Source: JAQVWU01 sp964628455 (GTDB taxonomy: Bacteria > Bacillota > Clostridia > Oscillospirales > CAG-272). Taken from it: a DNA stretch of 7,140 nt. Positions 1 to 5,374 of the stretch are shown here, piece by piece (position 1 is the first letter of the stretch; every line of letters starts with the position of its first letter). The stretch spans positions 1-7,140 of the forward strand of contig CAZVPD010000178.1 in NCBI GenBank assembly GCA_964628455.1, read 5' to 3'. The position numbers and the translations under genes are program-made. The notes below the pieces were generated by a model that had not been told where the DNA came from, ran no database searches, and saw only the letters and a list, made by a program, of their open reading frames with translations.

Positions 1-52
1 TCCCTTTTTATGGCAATTCTACTTATGAAAAATTACTTACGACACTCATATC

Positions 53-80
53 ATTATATACGATATTGAAAAAATGTCAA
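53..80 (-). promoter_or_regulatory. Leftward promoter for a gene beyond the left edge
   Basis: On the minus strand TTGACA (75-80) is followed after 16 nt by TATAAT (53-58), both perfect matches to the sigma-A/sigma-70 consensus. Transcription would start near position 46 and leave the window. The minus strand ends in AAAGGGA (complement of about 1-8), which could be the ribosome binding site of a gene starting just outside. The gene itself is not visible. Confidence 0.65.
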
Positions 81-109
81 CCTGTATGTAAAACCCGGTT
101 GACATTTTT
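70..109. repeat. 13-bp perfect inverted repeat spanning both -35 boxes
   Basis: The arm AAAAATGTCAACC (70-82) is the exact reverse complement of GGTTGACATTTTT (97-109), separated by 14 nt. Each arm contains the -35 hexamer of one of two divergent promoters, so the symmetry may reflect mirrored promoters, a two-site operator, or both. As RNA it could also fold into a 13-bp stem ending in five U residues, so a terminator for a rightward gene is an alternative, but no such gene is visible in the window. Confidence 0.6.
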
Positions 110-127
110 ATGATTTAAGGTCATAAT
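99..127 (+). promoter_or_regulatory. rsgA promoter
   Basis: TTGACA (99-104) and CATAAT (122-127) are separated by the optimal 17 nt. The predicted transcript starts near 134, giving a leader of about 50 nt before the TTG start at 186. The -35 box lies in the right arm of the 70-109 inverted repeat. Confidence 0.65.
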
Positions 128-172
128 ATTATTATAAGCATGATCCGTATCCGCTAAATGATTTCATTCTTT

Positions 173-188
173 AAAGGAGCAGCTATTG
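173..188 (+). promoter_or_regulatory. RBS that sets the TTG start of rsgA
   Basis: AAAGGAG (173-179) lies 6 nt before a TTG codon at 186-188. No ATG or GTG is better placed: the encoded OB-fold begins within a few residues of this TTG, so a later start would truncate it. The non-ATG start is therefore well supported. Confidence 0.75.
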
Positions 189-1127
189 ACCGGAACCAAT
201 GAAAAAAACCTTCTGACCGGCAAAATCCTGTCGCTGACAGGCGGATTATACACAGTCGCAACCGGCGCCGGAAACATACCCTGCCGCGCCCGGGGTCTTT
301 TCAGGCATGAACATATTTCGCCTCTTGTGGGAGACAACGTCGAAGTGACGCCGGAAGAACGCGACAACGAAGGTTCCATCACCGCAATTCTTCCCCGTAA
401 AAATTCGCTTATCCGTCCATCGCTCGCAAATCTGGATTTTCTTCTCGCCGTAATTGCAGCCGCGGAACCCGAACCTTCCCAGCTGATTTCGGATAAACTG
501 ATCACAATCGCAGAATTCAATTTAATCGAGCCTGTTATCGTCATAACCAAAGCAGACCTTGCGCCGGAGACAGCCAATAAAATCGCATCGGAATACGGCA
601 AATGCGGCTTTACGGTATTTACCGTCAGCGGAATAAGCGGAGACGGGACCGGAGAGCTGCACCGCTTTATAACTTCGGCATGCAGCGGCAAAACAGCGGC
701 GGTTGCCGGTGTTTCGGGTGCGGGTAAATCAACCCTTTTAAACATTATGTTTCCGTCGCTTTCGCAGGCGACAGGAAAGCTGAGCAGCCGTATTTCACGG
801 GGCAGGAACACAACGCGTCAGGCCGTGCTTTTTCCTCTTTCCGATCTGCTCGGAGACAGTTCAGCCGGCGGATATTTCGCAGACACACCCGGATTCAGTC
901 TTTTGGACTTCGAACGTTTTAATTTTTATGACTGCGGCGACCTTCCGTTCACGTTCCGCGAATTCAAGCCTTATCTGACCGAATGCCGTTATACCAAGTG
1001 CAGCCACACAAAAGAGGACGGCTGCGCGGTTATAGCCGCAGTCAGCGAAGGCATCATTCCCCGGGGGCGCCATGACAGCTATGTCTCTATCTATGCGGAT
1101 CTGAAGAACAAACGGGACTGGAACTGA
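186..1127 (+). CDS. rsgA: Ribosome small-subunit-dependent GTPase A (RsgA/YloQ family)
   Basis: RsgA is a cytoplasmic, circularly permuted GTPase that acts in late 30S subunit maturation near the decoding centre. The 313-residue length is normal for the family. An OB-fold-like N-terminal region (about 1-75) precedes the permuted G domain, with motifs in the order G4 TKAD (121-124), G5-like TVSG (146-149), G1 P-loop GVSGAGKS (175-182), G2 NTTR (208-211) and G3 DTPG (233-236). A C-terminal zinc finger follows with C267, C272, H274 and C280 (CX4CXHX5C). The start is TTG, fixed by an AAAGGAG site. The family usually has His before the switch-I threonines (G-x-H-T-T); here residue 208 is Asn (AAC at 807-809). 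The gene appears monocistronic with its own promoter and ends at a terminator shared with the convergent SPFH gene. The prkC and rpe genes often found beside rsgA in Firmicutes are not downstream here. Confidence 0.96.
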   Translation: MTGTNEKNLLTGKILSLTGGLYTVATGAGNIPCRARGLFRHEHISPLVGDNVEVTPEERDNEGSITAILPRKNSLIRPSLANLDFLLAVIAAAEPEPSQLISDKLITIAEFNLIEPVIVITKADLAPETANKIASEYGKCGFTVFTVSGISGDGTGELHRFITSACSGKTAAVAGVSGAGKSTLLNIMFPSLSQATGKLSSRISRGRNTTRQAVLFPLSDLLGDSSAGGYFADTPGFSLLDFERFNFYDCGDLPFTFREFKPYLTECRYTKCSHTKEDGCAVIAAVSEGIIPRGRHDSYVSIYADLKNKRDWN

Positions 1128-1168
1128 ATCGTTATCCCTTAATAGGTATCGGCGTCCTTCCGCCCGAT

Positions 1169-1207
1169 AAAAAAGACTGCGGTTCAACAATTCCGCAGCC
1201 TTTTTTT
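1169..1207. terminator. Bidirectional terminator between rsgA and the SPFH gene
   Basis: The stem CTGCGG (1177-1182) pairs with CCGCAG (1193-1198) around a 10-nt loop. It is flanked by six A residues (1169-1174) and seven T residues (1201-1207), so it provides a U tract on both strands. It sits between the convergent stop codons at 1127 and 1215 and can end both transcripts. Confidence 0.85.
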
Positions 1208-1214
1208 ATTTACA

Positions 1215-2102
1215 TCAGTCTGCCGCTTCCGTAACCGCAGTTTCGGGGTTCATGTCCAATATCGGAAGCATTCCGTCGGAGCCGTAAAACTGAGGCAGAA
1301 TACCGTTCCATCTGTTGGCTTCGACATAGGCTATGATTTCATCGGTCAGCGATTCCGCGATCTTGCGGTTGGCTTCGGCTTCCGCAACCGCCTGTATTTC
1401 GACCGAATAAGCTTTCGCATCCGCATCTATTTTAAGGACGGACGCAGCTGCTTCGGCCTTTATGATCTCACGTTCGGCCATCGCTTCTTCTTCCATGACT
1501 TTCTGAGCCTGTTCGATCTGGGCCTGAAGCTTGGACTGTTCCGCAACCTGCTTCTTTTCAACCGCTTCCGTAAAAACGTCCGTAAAGTCGATGTCTTCGA
1601 TCGACACATTGATCAGCTGAATGCCGTAGGTCTTCATTTCGGGTGCAAGCAGCTCCTCGACCATGCCGGACAGCGTATCGCGGTTGGAAACAAGCTTGTC
1701 TGCCGAGAATTTGGTAAATACCGCTTTGACAAGTTCATTCACCCGCGGTTCCATGACCGTCGTATAATAATATTCGCCTACATTGCGGTACAGGTCCTGC
1801 GAAGTTGCCCGGTCAACGCTGAAGTTTACGGAACAGACCACGTCAACCTGCTGGATGTCGCTGGAAAACGCCTGCATGGTGGAAGAAACCTTTTGCGCAC
1901 GGTTATCCATTCGGACTACCTTCTGCCACGGTATTTTAAAATGAAGGCCTTCCTCAAGTACATATGTTTCGACCTTGCCGAAGGTCACGACAACTCCGGT
2001 ATGTCCTGTCGGAACCTGAGCGAAAATGTTCGACGCCGTAATGATCAGCAAAATAACGATAACCGCCGCGATCATAAAACCGCCTGCTGCTTTTTTTGAC
2101 AT
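1215..2102 (-). CDS. SPFH/prohibitin (band 7) family membrane-anchored protein
   Basis: This is a 295-residue member of the SPFH (stomatin/prohibitin/flotillin/HflKC) superfamily. Known family members form large membrane-associated oligomers that organise membranes or regulate proteases such as FtsH. An N-terminal hydrophobic segment (about 9-28) follows MSKK and should anchor the protein. The SPFH domain spans roughly 29-190, starting VPTGHTGVVVTFGKV and including EGLHFKIPW (51-59). A long charged Ala/Glu/Gln-rich coiled coil follows (about 180-255), then the RWNGILPQFYG motif (264-274) common in prohibitin-like proteins. The ATG is supported by AGGAG 8 nt upstream (minus-strand CAGGAG-AAAAAATT-ATG). 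No hflK or NfeD partner is adjacent, so this is an orphan copy and its client is unknown. It lies downstream of the GH29-like gene on the same strand with no clear terminator between, so co-transcription is possible. Confidence 0.92.
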   Translation of the reverse strand: MSKKAAGGFMIAAVIVILLIITASNIFAQVPTGHTGVVVTFGKVETYVLEEGLHFKIPWQKVVRMDNRAQKVSSTMQAFSSDIQQVDVVCSVNFSVDRATSQDLYRNVGEYYYTTVMEPRVNELVKAVFTKFSADKLVSNRDTLSGMVEELLAPEMKTYGIQLINVSIEDIDFTDVFTEAVEKKQVAEQSKLQAQIEQAQKVMEEEAMAEREIIKAEAAASVLKIDADAKAYSVEIQAVAEAEANRKIAESLTDEIIAYVEANRWNGILPQFYGSDGMLPILDMNPETAVTEAAD

Positions 2103-2142
2103 AATTTTTTCTCCTGTATTTTATTTTTTTATTTCTGCCTGT

Positions 2143-2208
2143 TCAGCCGATATACCCGCCGTATTTCGCGGGTGTAAATCTCCGCTCTGCGGACCCGCTC
2201 TTTGTCAT
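2143..2208 (-). CDS. Possible 21-residue small ORF upstream of the SPFH gene
   Basis: An ATG at 2206-2208 (minus) opens a 22-codon frame, stop included, ending TGA at 2143-2145. It begins MTKSGSAERR and ends KYGGYIG. It has GGAG 7 nt upstream and lies about 40 nt after the GH29-like stop and 40 nt before the SPFH start. The peptide is basic and glycine-rich with no membrane segment. I do not recognise it. The frame is the same as that of the GH29-like gene: 13 codons without a stop separate that gene's TAA from this ATG, so it could be a remnant of a longer C-terminus or simple chance. It overlaps the weak SPFH promoter candidate, which argues against it. Confidence 0.22.
   Translation of the reverse strand: MTKSGSAERRFTPAKYGGYIG
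2149..2178 (-). promoter_or_regulatory. Weak promoter candidate for the SPFH gene
   Basis: On the minus strand TTTACA (2173-2178) is followed after 18 nt by TATATC (2149-2154), one and two mismatches from consensus. The start would fall near 2142, giving a leader of about 40 nt. A 6-bp inverted repeat (ACCCGC 2154-2159 with GCGGGT 2168-2173) occupies the spacer. The match is modest, and read-through from the GH29-like gene is an alternative. Confidence 0.3.
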
Positions 2209-2247
2209 CCGTCTTCTCCGGAAATGCTTTTCTCGTTTTAAATCTGT

Positions 2248-3192
2248 TTATACCTTTTCTCCCAGATATTTCAGAACCTCAAACTGATCCGCGTCAAAAC
2301 TTCCGTCCCTGTACAGGGCTACATCAATGGTAACCACGCCTCCCGCTTTGTTTGCCCTCGCAATATAATCGGCCATATATTCCTTCGTATGTTTCAGCCC
2401 CGGCTTGCACCAGCCGCCCCAGGGCGTGCCGTCGGTCGACAAACCGAGCGGAGCGAGTATATGAGCCTGAGCCCCTTCTATAAAACGCGAGGGGGGGATA
2501 TACGTAAAATCATTGAATTCACCGCAGACGAAATCTTCACCCGCATAGTTTTTAACGGCTTTTCCTTCATAAACGCCGTCATTGAACGACACGATGCAAT
2601 CCGGATTTCCTTCCTTGCAGGCGTCATAATAAGGTTTCAGCAGCTCATCGCTGTAACCGAACGCTCCCCGGTAACAGCCGTCAATCCACCATCCCTTCAC
2701 CCTGCTGCCGTAACGGACCGCATATTCGCGAAGTACCGACGCCCATTTCAAAACAAAATCCATTGACACGTTTTTTCTCGGTTCCGAAAAGCCGAAACGG
2801 CGCGCTGCGTCCTCGTTTTTATACGGACCGTCGCCGGTAAAATAAAGATAAAGGTCGATACCGTGCTTCCCGAGTTCCTCGGCAAGTTCAAGAGGAATAT
2901 CACGCCTGCAGGAAGCTTCACCGGCGGAGCACTGCGCGATTTTATCAAACGCGGCGTTCGGGGCTGCCATATATTTTGTTCCCTGCATGACTGTGAAGAA
3001 ATAATAGCGCGCGCCGGCTTCCTTCAGATTTCGGGAAATTTTTCCGATGTCAAGTTCATCGGCGCAAACATTCCAGTCGGTGGTACCGGCGTTTTGGTTT
3101 GTCGGACTTCCGGTCCGGTTCTGTTCATGATAAAGATAATGGTTGAAAACACCCCATTTACTGTTCAAAAAGCGGTCTGTAATATGTGCCAT
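2248..3192 (-). CDS. GH29-like (alpha-L-fucosidase-related) compact glycoside hydrolase-type protein
   Basis: This 314-residue protein has no signal peptide and so is probably cytosolic. Its layout recalls the TIM barrel of glycoside hydrolase family 29. It has an N-terminal KWGVFNHYL (12-20), a helix-strand unit LKEAGARYYFFTV (56-68), a strand VKGWWIDGCY (165-174) whose D171 sits where GH29 has its nucleophile Asp, and a late GGVVTIDVALYRDGSFD (284-300) like the GH29 segment that precedes the barrel end. E225 in CGEFND is a possible acid/base residue but this is a guess. Typical GH29 enzymes are 400-600 residues and add a C-terminal beta-sandwich, which is absent here. The start has GGGAGG 5 nt upstream (3198-3203). 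A consensus promoter with an internal palindrome drives it, divergently from the URO-D-like gene. The family-level call is moderate; substrate and activity are not shown and a non-fucosidase role is possible. Confidence 0.65.
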   Translation of the reverse strand: MAHITDRFLNSKWGVFNHYLYHEQNRTGSPTNQNAGTTDWNVCADELDIGKISRNLKEAGARYYFFTVMQGTKYMAAPNAAFDKIAQCSAGEASCRRDIPLELAEELGKHGIDLYLYFTGDGPYKNEDAARRFGFSEPRKNVSMDFVLKWASVLREYAVRYGSRVKGWWIDGCYRGAFGYSDELLKPYYDACKEGNPDCIVSFNDGVYEGKAVKNYAGEDFVCGEFNDFTYIPPSRFIEGAQAHILAPLGLSTDGTPWGGWCKPGLKHTKEYMADYIARANKAGGVVTIDVALYRDGSFDADQFEVLKYLGEKV

Positions 3193-3221
3193 AGAATCCT
3201 CCCGTCAGTAGCAATATTATG

Positions 3222-3250
3222 ATTATATCACACAATCACGTGATTGTCAA
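3222..3250 (-). promoter_or_regulatory. Consensus promoter of the GH29-like gene
   Basis: On the minus strand a perfect TTGACA (3245-3250) and a perfect TATAAT (3222-3227) are 17 nt apart. The predicted start is near 3215, leaving a leader of about 23 nt that contains the GGGAGG ribosome binding site. So strong a promoter for a catabolic-type gene suggests control by repression. Confidence 0.8.
3232..3247. promoter_or_regulatory. 16-bp perfect palindrome, operator candidate
   Basis: ACAATCACGTGATTGT is perfectly self-complementary. It fills most of the spacer and the edge of the -35 box of the leftward promoter, where a bound dimer would block RNA polymerase. Perfect palindromes with a central CpG are typical of LacI/GalR-family operators, but the regulator is not in the window and its family is an inference. 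Confidence 0.6.
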
Positions 3251-3303
3251 TAGCGTTCTTCAATTATTTTCCTGCAGGCGGTCCGGAAAACACCGGCCGT
3301 CTC

Positions 3304-3332
3304 TTGATTTTAAATATCATTTATGATATTAT
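3304..3332 (+). promoter_or_regulatory. Promoter of the URO-D-like gene
   Basis: TTGATT (3304-3309) and TATTAT (3327-3332) are separated by 17 nt. The predicted start is near 3339, with a leader of about 23 nt containing GGAGG at 3350-3354. Confidence 0.65.
3313..3330. promoter_or_regulatory. 18-bp palindrome in the rightward promoter spacer, operator candidate
   Basis: AATATCAT and ATGATATT are exact reverse complements separated by TT (3321-3322). The palindrome covers the spacer and part of the -10 box of the rightward promoter. Its sequence differs from the 3232-3247 palindrome, so a different regulator would be expected. The region is AT-rich, which raises the chance of accidental symmetry. 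Confidence 0.4.
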
Positions 3333-3341
3333 GAGTCATAA
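3329..3341. promoter_or_regulatory. 13-bp palindrome TTATGAGTCATAA near the predicted transcription start
   Basis: Six-base arms TTATGA and TCATAA flank a central G at 3335. The site overlaps the end of the -10 region and the predicted start of the URO-D-like transcript, a repressor-compatible position. It overlaps the neighbouring 18-bp palindrome by two bases. Confidence 0.3.
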
Positions 3342-3361
3342 CAAAAAGCGGAGGTGTTTCC

Positions 3362-4495
3362 ATGTCTTCAGCGTTAACTTCGCGCGAACGTCTTATGCGT
3401 ATCTTCAGGGGAGAAGAAACCGACCGTCCGGCGCTTAAACTTTGGGGGGCGGGCAAATACAGGGAAGGCGACCGGCTGATGCATTCCGATTATGCTCCCG
3501 TTGCGGCAAGAGCGTCGGAGATAACCGATTTGTTCGGAGGCAGCGGTTCGGCCTTTGATATTTATTACGGCAAAAACGGAGCCGGAATGGTCCTATCGGA
3601 AACCAGGGAAACAGGCCGGGGGACCTGGCGCGACAATCACATAACATACCGTACACCGAAGGGGGACCTGCACGCAATCCACAGGTGGTCAACCGCGGGA
3701 GAACCCGGATATGTCCTTGAAAACGCGGTAAAAGACGCAGACGACCTGAAAAAACTGCTTTCGATCCCGTATGAACCTTTTGAATTCAAAGACAACCACG
3801 CGGCAGCGGAAGCGCATATGGGAGACAGGGGTGTCGTATGCTTCGGTCTCGACCACGCGGCTTACGCGGTGCACCGCATGACCGGTTCCGAAACCCTGGC
3901 GTTTTTAAGCATCGAGGAACGGGATCTGCTTGATGAGGTCATAGCGACTTTTGCAGACAGGATCTACAGGCACACGGAAAATGCCGTCATGGCGGGTATC
4001 CGCGCTCCCTTTGCCTGGGTAGGCCCCGAGCTGTATATTCCCCCGCTTATGTCACCCAAAGATTTCGATGATTTTGTGCTTAAATATGACCGTCCTCTCT
4101 GCAGCCTGATTCACAACGGAGGGGGGTATGTATGGGTTCACTGCCACGGCAAGACCGGTTGTCTGCTTGACCGTTATATCGACATGGGCGTCGATGTGCT
4201 GAATCCGCTCGAACCGCCCAAAAACGGCGATGTGATCCTGCGCGACACGGTAAAAAAATACGGCAGCCGCATCGGTCTCGAGGGTAATATAGAAATCCAG
4301 GACATTCTGCTGGCCGAAAAAGACAGGCTGCGCTTCCTGATCGACGAATGTGTCGAAGCCGGCCGGGAAAGCGGACGTTTTATCCTGTGCCCTTCAGCCG
4401 GTTACATGGAATATCCCCGCCCGACAGAGCACTATATCGAAAACCTGATGCTCTATTTGAATTACGGTTACGAAAAAGTCACGGGATCCGTATGA
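3362..4495 (+). CDS. URO-D superfamily (uroporphyrinogen decarboxylase/corrinoid methyltransferase-like) protein
   Basis: This 377-residue cytosolic protein belongs to the fold family of uroporphyrinogen decarboxylase (HemE) and the MtaA/MtbA/CmuA-type methyltransferases. The N-terminus begins SRERLMRIFRGEETDRP (7-23), the usual opening of the family. The core has YVWVHCHGKTGCLLDRYIDM (256-275), then GVDVLNPLEPPKNGD (276-290) and the strand RIGLEGNI (303-310). The end carries GRFILCPSAGY (338-348). It is unlikely to be HemE because no other heme gene is near. In the methyltransferases zinc is held by H-x-C and a later Cys; here the first motif reads H260-C261-H262-G263, with C343 as a possible third ligand. 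Such proteins are common in gut-bacterial sugar loci with no known reaction. GGAGG lies 7 nt before the ATG. Other residues that could act in catalysis cannot be named, and substrate and reaction are unknown. Confidence 0.88.
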   Translation: MSSALTSRERLMRIFRGEETDRPALKLWGAGKYREGDRLMHSDYAPVAARASEITDLFGGSGSAFDIYYGKNGAGMVLSETRETGRGTWRDNHITYRTPKGDLHAIHRWSTAGEPGYVLENAVKDADDLKKLLSIPYEPFEFKDNHAAAEAHMGDRGVVCFGLDHAAYAVHRMTGSETLAFLSIEERDLLDEVIATFADRIYRHTENAVMAGIRAPFAWVGPELYIPPLMSPKDFDDFVLKYDRPLCSLIHNGGGYVWVHCHGKTGCLLDRYIDMGVDVLNPLEPPKNGDVILRDTVKKYGSRIGLEGNIEIQDILLAEKDRLRFLIDECVEAGRESGRFILCPSAGYMEYPRPTEHYIENLMLYLNYGYEKVTGSV

Positions 4496-4652
4496 CAGTG
4501 TAATGTATACGGAAACAAAAACGCGGCGGATTTTTCCCGGGACACCGAAAAGGCAGTCGATAAGAAATACGGAAAGCCCGCAATACGCCGATTTCCGAAA
4601 GCGCAGGAGTATTGCAGGCTTATTGAACGACAATGATATAAAACAGAATCAT

Positions 4653-4683
4653 AAAACGGCGGTGTATTTGCTCCGCCTTTTTT
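4653..4683. terminator. Terminator between the URO-D-like gene and pduL
   Basis: The stem GGCGG (4658-4662) pairs with CCGCC (4673-4677) around a 10-nt loop, followed by six T residues (4678-4683). Four A residues (4653-4656) precede it, giving a weaker U tract for leftward transcripts. The T run overlaps the pduL stop codon (4682-4684), so convergent transcripts end with almost no spare sequence. Nothing gene-like is seen between 4496 and 4652. Confidence 0.75.
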
Positions 4684-5254
4684 ATTTTATTATTTCACCG
4701 TAACATACTCCGAAAGCGCACGCCGCATTGGATTCATCGGTATCTATATGGACTGCAGCCGCGAATTTCGGGCTGACCCTGACGACAAGATCGCCGAAAA
4801 CCACAGAGCGTTCGGAATCGATTTTAAGCGAAACGACCTGTCTGTCCGCCACACCGAACTTCAGGGCGTCTTCCGGCGTCAGGTGAACATGCCGTTTGGC
4901 GATGATCAGACCCTGCGCGAGGTCGACTTCACCGGCAGGACCGATCAGTTTGATACCCGGAGTACCTTCTATATCGCCGCTTTCACGTACAGGGGCTTCG
5001 ATACCGAGTGTCCGAGCATCTGTAAATGAGACCTCGACCTGACCTGCGGAGCGTGCAGGACCGAGTATGATCACATTCGGAATCGATTTTTTGGGTCCGA
5101 CAACCGTGACGCGTTCTTCACAGGCAAACTGTCCGGGCTGGCTTAAATCCTTTTTGGGGGTCAGCGAAGCTCCTTCTCCGAAAAGTACGGCAATCTGCTT
5201 TTCGGTTAAATGCACATGACGCGCCGAAGTTTCAACGAGAACTGTATTTGACAT
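4682..5254 (-). CDS. pduL: Phosphate acyltransferase (phosphotransacylase), PduL family
   Basis: PduL reversibly converts acyl-CoA plus phosphate to acyl-phosphate plus CoA. It is unrelated to Pta and replaces it for acetate or propionate production in many anaerobes. The protein has 190 residues and two repeated beta-barrel halves. Each half has the zinc-site motif RHVHL (12-16 and 121-125), giving H13, H15, H122 and H124; other conserved parts are E46/E47 in ACEERV, GPARSAGQVEVSFTDAR (65-81), the APVRESGD phosphate-site segment (87-94, R90) and VHIDTDESNAA (168-178) with H169. The start at 5254 is chosen over an ATG four codons upstream because GGAGG (5260-5264) is 5 nt from it. There is no N-terminal extension of the kind used as a microcompartment encapsulation peptide, and no shell genes are nearby, so a cytosolic role is likely. 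No ackA is adjacent. Acetyl- versus propanoyl-CoA preference cannot be read from sequence. Confidence 0.94.
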   Translation of the reverse strand: MSNTVLVETSARHVHLTEKQIAVLFGEGASLTPKKDLSQPGQFACEERVTVVGPKKSIPNVIILGPARSAGQVEVSFTDARTLGIEAPVRESGDIEGTPGIKLIGPAGEVDLAQGLIIAKRHVHLTPEDALKFGVADRQVVSLKIDSERSVVFGDLVVRVSPKFAAAVHIDTDESNAACAFGVCYGEIIK

Positions 5255-5264
5255 ATGTACCTCC
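5252..5264 (-). promoter_or_regulatory. RBS that fixes the pduL start
   Basis: GGAGG (complement of CCTCC at 5260-5264) is 5 nt from the ATG at 5252-5254. The upstream in-frame ATG (5264-5266) overlaps this ribosome binding site and has no such sequence in front of it, so the shorter protein of 190 residues is preferred. Confidence 0.8.
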
Positions 5265-5295
5265 ATGCCATTTTAACGGCATTTATTATTATTAT

Positions 5296-5323
5296 ACTAT
5301 AACTTCCTGAAAATGCGGTTCAA
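5296..5323 (-). promoter_or_regulatory. Proximal pduL promoter candidate
   Basis: On the minus strand TTGAAC (5318-5323) is followed after 16 nt by TATAGT (5296-5301). The start would lie near 5289, giving a leader of about 35 nt. The -10 region falls in one copy of a 14-bp direct repeat (5288-5301 and 5372-5385). Confidence 0.4.
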
Positions 5324-5374
5324 CATATATCGTTTTATACCGCTATTCTATGAAAGCATACAAACTTACGCATT

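Noticed and set aside
70..109. Reading the inverted repeat only as a rho-independent terminator
   Set aside because: The stem is mostly AT-rich with a 14-nt loop, and both arms coincide exactly with -35 boxes at correct distances from -10 boxes, so promoters explain it better. The terminator reading was kept as an alternative.
164..811. 215-codon open frame on the minus strand opposite rsgA
   Set aside because: It is a shadow of rsgA, which has all GTPase motifs. It also runs into the rsgA leader and has no recognisable domain.
2181..2193. Short hairpin TCCGC-TCT-GCGGA before the SPFH gene
   Set aside because: Five base pairs with a three-base loop and no U tract on either strand; too small to call a terminator.
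3282..3296. CCGG-N6-CCGG inverted repeat between the two divergent promoters
   Set aside because: Four-base arms without a U tract or promoter overlap are expected by chance in this composition.
4503..4703. 66-codon frame on the plus strand after the URO-D-like gene
   Set aside because: It lacks a ribosome binding site, runs through the terminator hairpin and into the antisense of pduL, and the product is basic with no recognisable pattern.
5252..5266. Upstream ATG (5264-5266) as the pduL start
   Set aside because: It overlaps the GGAGG that serves the ATG at 5252-5254 and has no ribosome binding site of its own.
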